Shown here piece after piece: positions 37,301 through 45,062 of a stretch of 64,000 bases of DNA (positions are counted from its first letter, which is position 1; each line of letters begins with the position of its first letter). The translations under genes were made by a program, and so were the position numbers. The notes beneath the pieces are model-generated. The model was not told the origin of the DNA and ran no database searches. It worked only from the letters and a program-made list of their open reading frames with translations. The DNA is from Chlorops oryzae (taxonomy: Eukaryota > Arthropoda > Insecta > Diptera > Chloropidae). The stretch lies in the NCBI GenBank assembly GCA_020466095.1, contig CM035806.1, positions 4,201,363 to 4,265,362 of the forward strand. The letters are read 5' to 3'.

Positions 37301-40146
37301 AAATTAAAAAAAAATTTTTTTTTTTTTCAAGGCTCATTATTAACTTTTATAAGAGTTTCGTAGAATTTAGTTTGCAATATCAGTATGTAATAACTACAGC
37401 AACAGAAAATATTTAAATTTCAAGCCTAAAGTTAATAAGTAATTGAATACTAAGGGACAAAAAGGGGAATTCGAGGAGAAAACTTGAAAGTGTATGCCTA
37501 GCTAACAGGTTGGCTGATAAGTCCCCGGTCTGACACATAGATGGCGTCGCTAGTATTAAATGCATATTATTTTTATATAGTGGCAACCTTCAAATGATTC
37601 GTGTCAAAATTTGACGTCTGTAAGTCAATTAGTTTGTGAGATAGAGCGTCTTTTGTGAAGCAACTTTTGTTATTGTGAAAAAAATGGAAAAAAAGGAATT
37701 TCGTGTTTTGATAAAATACTGTTTTCTGAAGGGAAAAAATACAGTGGAAGCAAAAACTTGGCTTGATAATGAGTTTCCGGACTCTGCCCCAGGAAAATCA
37801 ACAATAATTGATTGGTATGCAAAATTCAAGCGTGGTGAAATGAGCACGGAGGACGGTGAACGCAGTGGACGCCCGAAAGAGGTGGTTACCGACGAAAACA
37901 TCAAAAAAATTCACAAAATGATTTTGAATGACCGTAAAATGAAGTTGATCGAGATAGCAGAGGCCTTAAAGATATCAAAGGAACGTGTTGGTCATATCAT
38001 TCATCAATATTTGGATATGAAAAAGCTCTGTGCAAAATGGGTGCCGCGCGAGCTCACATTTGACCAAAAACAACAACGTGTTGATGATTCTGAGCGGTGT
38101 TTGCAGCTGTTAACTCGCAATACACCCGAGTTTTTGCGTCGATATGTGACAATGGATGAAACATGGCTCTATCACTACACTCCTGAGTCCAATCCGACAG
38201 TCGGCTGAGTGGACAGCGATCGGTGAACCGTCTCCGAAGCGTGGAAAGACTCAAAAGTCCGCTGGCAAAGTAATGGCCTCTGTTTTTTTTGGGATGGGCA
38301 TGGAATAATTTTTATCGATTATCTTGAGAAGGGAAAAACCATCAACAGTGACTATTATATGTCGTTATTGGAGCGTTTGAAGGTCGAAATCGCGGCAAAA
38401 CGGCCCCATATGAAGAAGAAAAAAGTGTTGTTCCACCAAGACAACGCACCGTGCCACAAGTCATTGAGAACGATGGCAAAAATTCATGAATTAGGCTTCG
38501 AATTGCTTCCCCACCCACCGTATTCTCCAGATCTGGCCCCCAGCGACTTTTTCTTGTTCTCAGACCTCAAAAGGATGCTCGCAGGGAAAAAATTTGGCTG
38601 CAATGAAGAGGTGATCGCCGAAACTGAGGCCTATTTTGAGGCAAAACCGAAGGAGTACTACCAAAATGGTATCAAAAAATTGGAAGGTCGTTATAATCGT
38701 TGTATCGCTCTTGAAGGGAACTATGTTGAATAATAAAAACGAATTTTGACAAAAAAATGTGTTTTTCTTTGTTAGACCGGGGACTTATCAGCCAACCTGT
38801 TATGTACCTATCATAAATTTTTTAGAGCTAAATTTAAAAGGGATATGTTAAAAGGCTTCAGGGGGACTCAAGCAGGCTTCATCGTTCAAATGCGAACTTT
38901 CCACAGCGAACGACAGACCGGAAACCAATGCCTCAACTGAAAATCTGAATAAAATCATTTCGATCGAAAGCTCGAACTAATTATGAAATTTTTGTAATCA
39001 ATTCCAAATTTTTGAAGGCGACTAATCACTCTGTAAGGACATATGTATACAAATGAATGGCATTTCGGAAAATCAAAATCAACTTTGACCACGAAAAAAA
39101 CAAAAAAAAAAAACAATAACGACTAGTTGATGGGTGATTTTTAGTTTAGCGAAAGTAAATGTTTGGGGGCACGATGATGTCAAATGATGAATGATTCATT
39201 GTTGATGTCATTGTTGGTTATTGGTCATTGGTTTTTCATAAAGATCTGTATTTTTCTTAGTGCTAAAAAAAAACTGGATGAATTTAAAAAAAAAAAAGAG
39301 AAAATTCTTTTTATTTTCCCCCCACAGCGTGGATTCAAATTACGTGAAACACTAGCCAATTCCTATAAGGATCTGCCGATGCCAGATACATTACACCTCT
39401 TGCCGAGCACGCCACAAATACTTGGTCTGCATACGTTCATACGCTGTAAGAACACTTCCCGCGATGAGTTCATATTTTATTCGAAGCGCCTTATCCGTTT
39501 GGTAATTGAGTACGCGCTCAGCTTGTTTCCATTCAACGATACGACTGTTGAGACGCCTCAAGGTGTTCTATACCATGGTAAGCGTTTAGCTTCGAAAAAG
39601 ATTTGTGGCGTTTCGATATTGCGTGCTGGCGAAACGATGGAACAAGCCGTTTGTGACGTATGCAAGGATATACGTATTGGGAAAATATTGATTCAGACGA
39701 ATCAGACGACGGGCGAGCCCGAACTTTATTATCTACGCTTACCAAAGGATATTAAGGACTATAAAGTGATATTGATGGATGCAACAGTGGCGACAGGGGC
39801 TGCAGCAATGATGGCCATACGTGTACTCCTCGATCATGATGTACCCGAAGAGAATATCATATTGGCCTCGTTATTGATGGCCGAAATTGGTGTCCATTCG
39901 ATTGCTTATGCCTTTCAAAACGTAATATTAACACAATTGTACATTTATTTTTCTCTATCTTATCAGTTGGAATTTCGTTTCTGTTTCTTTCTTTTCTTTT
40001 CTTTTTTTTTATGCTTTTTTGTTCAGGTTAAAATTGTAACATCAGCACTTGATCCCGAAATCAATGATAAGTTTTATGTCATACCAGGAATTGGGAATTT
40101 CGGCGATCGCTATTTCGGCACAGAACCCTCCGAAGAGTTCGAGTAA
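25040..40146 (+). CDS. Uridine-cytidine kinase-like 1 with UPRT domain
   Basis: Pyrimidine salvage protein: an N-terminal uridine/cytidine kinase domain (nucleoside to NMP with ATP) fused to a UPRT-like domain. It matches animal UCKL1 (Drosophila l(2)k01209 type). Exons: 25040-25113, 34343-34622, 34716-35033, 36759-36895, 37018-37204, 39328-39921, 40027-40146; phases agree, total 569 aa. Landmarks: [10 protein letters not shown], Walker [10 protein letters not shown] (about 135-143), [43 protein letters not shown]. The UPRT part (about 333-569) has [11 protein letters not shown], the PRPP-type loop [11 protein letters not shown] and [15 protein letters not shown]. Intron 1 (9.2 kb) and intron 5 (2.1 kb) are full of TEs, including a mariner. 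Confidence 0.95.
25638..25891 (+). CDS. Candidate alternative first exon of the UCKL1-type gene
   Basis: ATG-led open frame encoding a Gln/His-rich 84-codon segment (starts [17 protein letters not shown]). It is followed by a GTAAAT donor in phase 2, the same phase as the exon at 25040-25113, so it can splice to 34343 without a frameshift and would give about 629 aa. Read without splicing it stops at 25895 as an 85-aa ORF. Position, phase and donor support an alternative start; there is no transcript evidence. Confidence 0.5.
26165..26281. mobile_element. Harbinger-like MITE GGCCCGGTTTCACC, copy 1
   Basis: 117 bp, almost entirely an inverted repeat: GGCCCGGTTTCACCAAGCTA against its mirror ending TTCCACC-free GGAACCGGGCC. 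Both arms then read ATTTAAAT. TTA duplicated on both sides (26162-26164, 26282-26284), as for PIF/Harbinger. A second copy is at 55704-55818. Confidence 0.85.
26391..26576. mobile_element. Harbinger-like MITE GGCTGAGA
   Basis: 186 bp with ends GGCTGAGA and TCTCAGCC. Inner arms rich in AAACGAAACGAAAC face TTTCGTTTCGTTT. TTA duplicated at 26388-26390 and 26577-26579. The right TTA is shared with the next element. Confidence 0.8.
26580..27313. mobile_element. Harbinger-like MITE GGGCATGGTATGG, abutting the previous one
   Basis: 734 bp. GGGCATGGTATGGTTTTAAA at the left (with one extra G) is inverted at the right. TTA on both sides (26577-26579, 27314-27316). Poly(A)/poly(T)-rich and non-coding. 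It contains an inner inverted repeat at 26866-27023. Confidence 0.8.
26866..27023. mobile_element. Inner inverted repeat AGGTATCGCCGTGGCCCT
   Basis: AGGTATCGCCGTGGCCCT and its perfect mirror enclose about 120 bp of poly(T)/poly(A)-rich DNA. No TSD is visible. It may be a nested MITE or an internal hairpin of the surrounding element. Confidence 0.6.
27314..28596. other. UCKL1 intron 1 segment without recognisable features
   Basis: AT-rich with several homopolymer runs and an ATTTTATTTTATTTT tract near 28150. No gene, TIR pair or repeat boundary could be supported. Confidence 0.4.
28597..29523. mobile_element. hAT-like element TAGGGTGACCAAA
   Basis: 927 bp. TAGGGTGACCAAA at the left faces TTTGGTCGCCCTA at the right (one mismatch). 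CATAATT lies on both sides (28590-28596, 29524-29530), with the eighth base diverged, so it is consistent with an 8-bp hAT TSD. GTCCTTT repeats occur in both subterminal regions. It carries an inserted MITE at 29016-29232. No transposase is recognisable. Confidence 0.75.
29016..29232. mobile_element. hAT-like MITE CATGATACAAG, perfect 8-bp TSD
   Basis: 217 bp. CATGATACAAGAAAACAAGA and its perfect mirror, followed inward by TAGCGCCACTT in both arms (31 bp in total). GAATTGAG duplicated at 29008-29015 and 29233-29240. Inserted in the TAGGGTGACC element. An inner hairpin (CCCATG...CATGGG with GTTGTTGTTT arms) is also visible. Confidence 0.9.
30585..31610. mobile_element. Harbinger-like element GGGAGCGTCCATAAATGATG
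   Basis: 1026 bp. GGGAGCGTCCATAAATGATG and its perfect mirror, with TTA on both sides (30582-30584, 31611-31613). Near each end it has G-rich runs with GTGACA and AGCTCAT motifs; these are direct, not inverted, repeats. The centre contains hairpins (31026-31178 and about 31366-31455). Open frames inside are short and unlike any transposase. Confidence 0.85.
31026..31178. repeat. Long near-perfect hairpin inside the GGGAGC element
   Basis: GAATTTAGTTTACATGAAAA at the left mirrors the right arm. About 50 bp per arm pair with one or two mismatches around a loop of roughly 50 nt. A transcript of this would fold into a long dsRNA stem. Confidence 0.8.
31635..32579. other. UCKL1 intron 1 segment, AT-rich
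   Basis: Poly(A) and poly(T) runs, and a (CGAA)n microsatellite at about 32410-32434. No gene or TE boundary could be supported. Confidence 0.4.
32588..32828. mobile_element. hAT-like MITE TAGAGCGTG, copy 1, perfect 8-bp TSD
   Basis: 241 bp. TAGAGCGTGTATTTTTAAGC and its mirror; inverted similarity extends about 50 bp inward. GTAATAAC duplicated at 32580-32587 and 32829-32836, fitting the hAT target preference nTnnnnAn. Nearly identical to 48031-48271. Confidence 0.93.
33072..33297. mobile_element. Foldback MITE ACGGCATAATGGG
   Basis: 226 bp. ACGGCATAATGGGAAAGCAT continues for about 55 bp with one or two mismatches against the right arm. Poly(T)/poly(A)-rich centre. No clear TSD. Confidence 0.75.
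33298..34342. other. End of UCKL1 intron 1 with (CTTT)n tract
   Basis: No TE ends or exons are seen. A C-rich run lies at 33820-33840. The last 100 bp is a CT-rich tract that becomes (CTTT)n at about 34282-34318, ending some 22 bp before the acceptor of UCKL1 exon 2. Confidence 0.6.
34282..34318 (+). repeat. (CTTT)n microsatellite at the UCKL1 exon 2 acceptor
   Basis: About nine CTTT units in a longer CT-rich stretch immediately upstream of the branch/acceptor zone of exon 2 (acceptor AG at 34341-34342). Its position means it may serve as polypyrimidine tract. Confidence 0.85.
35362..35433 (+). repeat. tRNA-derived SINE-like head
   Basis: Box A-like TAGCGTAATGG (35369-35379) and box B-like GTTCGAATC (35413-35421) at tRNA-like spacing. 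A proper acceptor stem and anticodon stem do not form, so it is read as a tRNA-derived SINE head or tRNA pseudogene, not a tRNA gene. Confidence 0.6.
35663..35740 (-). repeat. tRNA-derived SINE-like head, opposite strand
   Basis: On the minus strand box A-like TGGCTCAGTG and box B-like GTTCGAATC are present at tRNA-like spacing. A poly(A) run lies directly past its 3' side (35644-35659 on the plus strand, read as poly-T from this strand). Stems are poor, so not a functional tRNA. Confidence 0.6.
36435..36680. mobile_element. TA-flanked MITE CACCTAAGTCTG
   Basis: 246 bp. CACCTAAGTCTGTTTTTACA is inverted at the right end, with TA on both sides (36433-36434, 36681-36682). Inside, TTTTTACACGGT-like units recur. 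It resembles a Tc1/mariner-type MITE and sits about 80 bp before UCKL1 exon 4. Confidence 0.8.
37505..38800 (+). mobile_element. Himar1-like mariner transposon (irritans subfamily)
   Basis: 1296 bp. ACAGGTTGGCTGATAAGTCC begins a TIR whose first 27 bp are identical at both ends. TA flanks at 37503-37504 and 38801-38802. TIR and transposase closely resemble Himar1 of the horn fly (about 1.29 kb) as I remember it. It lies in intron 5 of the UCKL1-type gene, same strand. Identical TIRs and a highly conserved coding region suggest a fairly recent arrival. Confidence 0.95.
37684..38733 (+). pseudogene. Mariner transposase with two frameshifts
   Basis: DD34D transposase of the mariner family. The N-terminal frame (37684-38208) has the helix-turn-helix part with [13 protein letters not shown] and the first catalytic Asp in YVTMDETWL. 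The C-terminal part (38359-38733) has the second and third Asp in FHQDNAPCH and [10 protein letters not shown]. One extra base around 38193-38195 and two extra T in the T run at 38283-38290, compared with the Himar1 pattern I recall, break the frame and together restore it. About 30 codons between are out of frame and contain a stop. The product should be inactive. Confidence 0.9.
38801..39327. other. Rest of UCKL1 intron 5
   Basis: AT-rich sequence with poly(A) runs. No feature other than the pyrimidine tract and CAG acceptor of exon 6 (39325-39327). Confidence 0.5.
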
Positions 40147-40285
40147 TTGCTTTGTCCTTAATCTTGGCTCAAATTGGATGTACTTAACTATGTTTTAAAG
40201 AGGTTTTCCTAGTTTCTATCTAGGAAAACGGTTGAACTGGTCGAATAGATTTAAGATAATTGAAAAACGTTTCATTGATTGATAA

Positions 40286-40291
40286 AATAAA
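40286..40291 (+). terminator. Poly(A) signal of the UCKL1-type gene
   Basis: Canonical AATAAA 140 bp after the stop codon, followed by a poly(A) run. Confidence 0.65.
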
Positions 40292-40333
40292 AGCAAAAAA
40301 AAAAAAAAAAAAATTAACTCATCACTTCTTCAA

Positions 40334-40473
40334 TTTAACCCGGTAGCGCCTAGCGATGCCATATGGCATCACTGAAATGGTTCGTTTTCTGTCATCCACA
40401 TACCTGAACCAGTTCATATTTCATTTAATTTTTTATATTAATTTTTTTTTAATTCAGGCGCTACCGGGTTAAA
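40334..40473. mobile_element. MITE TTTAACCCGGTAGCGCC
   Basis: 140 bp. TTTAACCCGGTAGCGCCT is perfectly inverted at the right end. A degenerate second copy (about 40668-40815) shares GGCATCA.(T/C)GAAATG, CCTGAAC.AGTTC and ATATTTCATTTA and lies within the repeat at 40583-40936. Confidence 0.75.
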
Positions 40474-40582
40474 ACAATTCTTACTGTTCGGCTCAACATC
40501 AACTGTCCAAAGCTCTCCACTTCTGAAGAATCCAGGGTCCCTGCTTTACCATCTTTAATTTATATTTAAAAATATAAAATAA

Positions 40583-40936
40583 AACAAGTAAGGGTGTTAT
40601 AGTCAGGCGAGCCTGACAATAAAAACCTGAACACAGTCAATTTCATTTATTTTTTAATTAATGTTTTTTTAACCGCGTAGCGCTTAACGAATGCTATTTG
40701 GCATCAACGAAATGTCAAGTTCTTCTGTCATTCCCAGGTACCTGAACAGTTCCATATTTCATTTATATTTTAAAAATTAAAATAAAAATAGTTTTTCAAT
40801 TCAGGCGCATAAACCGAACGGTATTAATTAAACGCGCCCCAAAAACTGCAACCATTAAGAAAGAATATTCTAGAGATTTTTGAGGCCATAAGGGGCCCCC
40901 AATATACCCTCGACACAGAGTGTGTCGGATATAATA
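40583..40936 (+). repeat. Dispersed repeat with terminal hairpin, copy 2
   Basis: Starts AACAAGTAAGGGTGTTATAG and ends with the same TATACCCTCGACACAGAG hairpin as the copy at 190-1046. The middle is short and includes a degenerate MITE of the AACCCGG type. GCCATAAGGGGCCCC is shared with copy 1. Confidence 0.7.
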
Positions 40937-41757
40937 ATTATCAATAAATGTAATAAATATAGATCATGTGGCCGACTCTTCGTGCATCTATTCAAAAAAA
41001 AAAAAAAAAAGATGAATAAACTATCCCCCTTATTCATAATCAAATTTTAAAACTAAAACATTGTTTAAATGTCAAATTTTCATACAAAAAACTGAATTTA
41101 AACAATGGTTTAAAGCAGTGCTTGCCAGCACGACCTTGCTAGCACAATTTCTCTCATTCTTCACATGTATGTGTGCTTAAGAGGCTTCGTTCATTGCCGC
41201 TGCCAAACTGATTGAATTCTCTCGCTAACACAGACGCTGCTGCTGTGCGAGAAACAACAACAAAGAAACAACAAAGCCGCAATACTCAGCTTTGTATGAA
41301 AGAGTATTACGCTGGCAAGCACTGGTTTAAAGTTAAAATTTTATTATGAATAAGGGGGGGTTAGAGTTCGATCCAATACCCGATTAACGTACTGTTGAAC
41401 GTTTGGCTAGGGTCCGCGGGTGCACCATGCCCGTAACCGCAAAGCGGTTCCCTTGCGGGGACTTAACAGATACCGTCAGTGAAAATTATTCTTCGAATTT
41501 GCAAACTAACTTCGATTGATGGATTGTGGACAGAAAATTATATTCCCCAATCCCGTATTTCGGGATGCCGCGATACCCGAGATTGGAAGCCCAAGCACCT
41601 AATTTTAAAATGTTAATGTAATGGTATTCCAAACGCAAATATGCAGAGCCGCCTTCTCTAGCCTATGCGGGGCCCTGGCCCAAAAGTGTAAAATGCCAAA
41701 AGATGTCTAGTTTTCATTGATATTTCCTTCCAATTTTTAAAAAATTTCAATCGAATC
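40937..41757. other. Intergenic, no gene
   Basis: Contains an imperfect inverted repeat around 41052-41345 (TTTAAACCATTGTTTAAA-type ends with an inner AGTGCTTGCCAGC pair) and a C/G-rich remnant near 41385-41460. No coding exon can be supported. Confidence 0.35.
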
Positions 41758-41774
41758 CAAGGTGTATTTAACAA

Positions 41775-41929
41775 CAGTGCCGTAGCAACCATAGGGGCAA
41801 GAGGGGGCTTTCCCCCCACGCATTTTTGTTTTTGCCCATGAATAAAATTGAAAAAATAATTTTTGCCCCCCCACGCAAATTGGAAAAATAATTGTTCCCC
41901 TCACGCAAAACAGAATTGCTACGGCACTG
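41775..41929. mobile_element. hAT-like MITE CAGTGCCGTAGCA, perfect 8-bp TSD
   Basis: 155 bp. CAGTGCCGTAGCA at the left is inverted at the right (one or two mismatches). TTTAACAA duplicated at 41767-41774 and 41930-41937. Rich in GGGGG/CCCCC and poly(A). Inserted inside the left TIR of the surrounding element. Confidence 0.9.
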
Positions 41930-42077
41930 TTTAACAAGGTGATATCAATATTACAACAAAAAACAACAAATCTGAAACTAAATTGTCAAATTATATGAAA
42001 TTTTTGGACTTTTTAGTTCCCTTGCAACAAACAAAGCAATGTGTTTGTTTTAGATTTGTTGTTCTTGTTGTAATATT

Positions 42078-42535
42078 CCCAGCAAACATTTCAGGAGTGT
42101 TCATATTTATGAGTCCAAAATGAGTCCGAAATTTTAAAAATAATATGCAGCTCAGAAATGTGAGTCCAAAATGAGTCAGAAATATGAGAATATATGAGGC
42201 TCAAAATGTGATCTAAGAGTCAGAAATTGAGCTCAAAAATTGAGTCAATGATCAATATGAGGATACTCAAAAATGTGAGTCCAAAATGAGTCAGAAATAG
42301 GAGTCCTTTATGACTCTTATATGAGACTAAATAGGAGTCAGATAAGAGTGCGGAAGGAGTCCTATATGACTCTTATATGGACTCATTCGATATATGAAAT
42401 CCGGCTCTTATAAGACGACCTTCGCAAGAAGGGAAACACATTCATTTCAGACTCTTATATGAGCTCATTATGAGGGCTCCGACTCCAAATTAGGAGTCGT
42501 ATATGACTCCGTTAGGACTCAGAATGTTTGCTGGG
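42078..42535. mobile_element. Element CCCAGCAAACATT with GAGTC repeats
   Basis: 458 bp. CCCAGCAAACATT and its mirror AATGTTTGCTGGG. TT on both sides (42076-42077, 42536-42537) is the only duplication. The interior is built from many copies of ATGAGTC, GAGTCAGAAAT and TATGACTCTTATATG, an unusual low-complexity composition. Inserted into the right arm of 41758-42563. Confidence 0.75.
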
Positions 42536-42586
42536 TTGATATCACCTTGTTAAATACACCTTGAATAGAATCGAAATATTTTTCCC

Positions 42587-42609
42587 CAAGGTGTATTAAA
42601 TACACCTTG
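42587..42609. repeat. Solo palindrome of two abutted TIR tips
   Basis: CAAGGTGTATT followed directly by its mirror. This is the tip of the TIR of the neighbouring 41758-42563 element in head-to-head form, with no interior. Confidence 0.75.
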
Positions 42610-42771
42610 ATTTTTCCGAACAAAAATCCAAATCCAAATTTTTTAGAAAATGCTAAATGCGAAACGCAATGGAAACAGGTCTAGTAGTAGCATCTATAAA
42701 GATGCAAATGTTAAATGCATATATAACTATATATGTCACTCAGGAGCCGTTTCTATTTTGGCTCTTTTCAA

Positions 42772-42809
42772 CACGGTCTTGGGTACCCACCACGGTCTTG
42801 GGTACCCAC
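42772..42809 (+). repeat. Tandem duplication, 19-bp unit
   Basis: CACGGTCTTGGGTACCCAC occurs twice in direct succession. Confidence 0.9.
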
Positions 42810-43114
42810 CAAAATGAGCATTTTTCACAGAGGTACTCACCAAAAGTATTTCTCTCTCGCTCTTTTTTTGCCTGCCGAGTAACATCTCTTTCTAGCTGGC
42901 GCGAAATGTCCCGCCTAAAATCTATGAGAGTGACATATATAGTAATATATGGTTAAATGGGTTTTAGTGGAAATAGACCCGAAAAAAAATAAAAAAAAAT
43001 ATAAAAAAAAAATTTTTTTTTAAATTAATGCTAGCATGCTTTGTGCTTGCACTCAAGTAAAATTTTTGTCAAAATTAAAAATAAAAATAGAAAAGCAAAT
43101 TGGACTCAACGGAA

Positions 43115-43864
43115 ATGGAGGACATATATTCGCGTCACAGATTTATTCGGAAAGTCTTGATCACGGTTCAGGTAACCCATTGCTTATGAATATGTATGTA
43201 TATTTGAATGTTTCATCGTTTCAAAATGTCTCTTTGTATTTTACAGATACAAATAATGCTGACGGTAGGTATAGTTGCCCCATTCGTTTTTATGGAAGAA
43301 GTTCGGAACTTTGCACTCGACCCGGAAAATCAATACATCAAATTTATATGTATTATAGCTGGAATTATAATTTGGTTGATCCTATGCTTTTGCGAAAATT
43401 TAAGACGAAGCTTTCCGATCAATGTGTTCATATTCTTGATCTTTACATTCGCTGAGGGCTTAAGTCTTGGATTTTTAGTTGCGAAATCGTATCCGCAAGA
43501 TGTTTTGATAGCTTTATGTGCAACCGCTGCGATCACGCTAATGCTCGTACTGTTTGCATGTCAAACTAAATATGATTTTACCGGCTTGATATTTTATGTG
43601 TTTATTGCTACGGTAGTCGTGATGATAGTGATGCTTGTGTCATTTTTATTTTATTCAAACAAAATATTTATTTTAATTATATGTTCGGTTGTAATAGTTA
43701 TATTCGCGATTTGGATGGTAATAGAAGTACAAATGATAGTGGGCGGAACACGATACCAGTACTCTGAGGAAGATTGGATTTACGCAGCGATAAGCATGTT
43801 TATTAATATCAAAACTATATTCGTTTATATTCTGGTTATTCTAAATTTATGTAGTGATGATTAA
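43115..43864 (+). CDS. Short divergent Lifeguard/TMBIM protein
   Basis: BAX-inhibitor-1/Lifeguard family membrane protein of 224 aa. Exons 43115-43171 and 43247-43864 flank a 75-nt GT-AG intron. Start MEDIYSRHRFIRKVLITVQ matches the [10 protein letters not shown] segment before TM1 in the neighbours, and the intron is at the same phase-0 site. Six to seven TM segments are visible, with ACQTKYDFTG, VGGTRYQYSEEDWIYAA and a short charged C-terminus. Compared with the neighbours it lacks the Pro/Gly/Gln-rich tail and the intron before VLIALC. The sequence has diverged much (FAEGLSLGF, MIVGGTRYQY) while the frame is intact. Family members regulate ER/Golgi calcium and cell death; this one's role is unknown. 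Confidence 0.8.
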
Positions 43865-44033
43865 GATTATTAGATTAATATAGCATGGTATGTAGGTGGT
43901 TTTTTTTATTTTCAAACGTTAAATATGTATGTGTTTATAAATTTATTTGTCGCAAAAAAATAAATTCCTTACAGTTGTATTTACTTGATTTTGGACTTAT
44001 AAACTTCAAGCAATTTTCGGCAAATTGCATGGT

Positions 44034-44811
44034 ACAATGTGGAATAGTAAAATAATGGTTTTTGGTCTGCAGTATTTTTTTTTACATGTATTAAACATTT
44101 CGCAATATTGGTATATCATATAAAAATATGTAAATCTAGTAAAATAATTGATTTATCTTAAATTCAGTTGAGAAGACTTTTAGTAAAATGTCAATGACAA
44201 ATTTTTTGAGAATCATTTTAGTTAAAACCCACGTTTTGACATTAACCCAGTTTTTCAAAACTAGTTCAAAGCCTTTTAAACTGGGTATTAAAGTTAATAT
44301 GTTCCACATAAATAATATCCTTGGAAATTTACTGGGGTTTATAAGCATTGGCACTATGGTTAACCTACTTGAGAAAAGTGAACAAATGAAACGGGTCTAA
44401 TTTTTTTAGAGCGCAATGCTCTTTTCACTTCAAAAACACTCCGAGTTTTATTTGATAAGAAAATAAATACATAGTAATTTTGGTTACATTTTCTCAATAG
44501 GTAAATAGGTGCTCAAGTCTTTGATAACCCCATGAATTCCAAGAATATTTTTAAATATAACCCTGTTAATACCCTTTAAATTTTGACATTTTTGAAAACT
44601 GGGTTAATAGTCACATACGGTTAACGGTTAAAATGTTCTACAAAAAAATTTGTCATTAATTTACTAAGTCTTCTAGAGAATTTTAGAAAAACAATATTTA
44701 TACTAGATTTCATATTTTTTATATGTATTCCAATATTCCGATTTTAATAACTTAAAAAAAATTGTAGATGCAGACCAAAAACCATAGTTTTATATTCCAA
44801 TGTGATTTCAT
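44034..44811. mobile_element. Foldback element ATGGTTTTTGGTCTGCA
   Basis: ATGGTTTTTGGTCTGCA at about 44055 is inverted at about 44771-44790, and AATGTGGAATA outside it has an imperfect mirror. Inside, a second pair of long arms (44160-44290 against 44570-44690, with GAAGACTT, ATGACAAATTTTT and TTAACCCAGTTTT) makes nearly the whole element fold back. The small ORFs inside are by-products of this palindrome. Confidence 0.65.
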
Positions 44812-44934
44812 TTGCAATGTTTTTTTCCGAGGATACTAAAACCATGATTATGCCTTTAATGCACTTGTCAAATGATATTTGAGGAAAAAGAAAATAAAGA
44901 AATTTGGCGGAAATTTTTTTTTCAAAATACTGAT

Positions 44935-45062
44935 TTCAACTAGTTTAGTTTTCGTCTAGTTCCAAACTGGTTCAAAAAGGACTAGTTGTAATCAGTTTTT
45001 TTTTTTTTTTTTTTTAAATTTTGATGCCAAAATTCGTAGAATTTTTAACTTATTCTATATAC
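44935..45062 (+). repeat. Fragment of the CAGTGGCG element core
   Basis: Shares CTAGTTCCAAACTGGT-, GACTAGTTGTAATC- and GCCAAAATTC-type sequence with the centre of the element 48422-48961. It lacks the TIRs. Confidence 0.65.

Larger units (their letters stand above)
41758..42563. mobile_element. TIR element CAAGGTGTATTTAACAAGG, twice interrupted
   Basis: The right TIR reads CAAGGTGTATTTAACAAGGT inward, continuing GATATCAA. The left TIR is the same sequence but is split by a hAT-like MITE (41775-41929). The right arm is split by another element (42078-42535). After removing both, the arms CAAGGTGATATCAATATTAC match perfectly. Its own interior is only about 160 bp. Confidence 0.85.

Noticed and set aside
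41737..41937. 66-aa minus-strand ORF
   Set aside because: Lies across the CAGTGCCGTAGCA MITE and its flanks; no protein similarity.
44136..44400. Overlapping 70-72-aa ORFs on both strands
   Set aside because: Produced by the palindromic arms of the foldback element.
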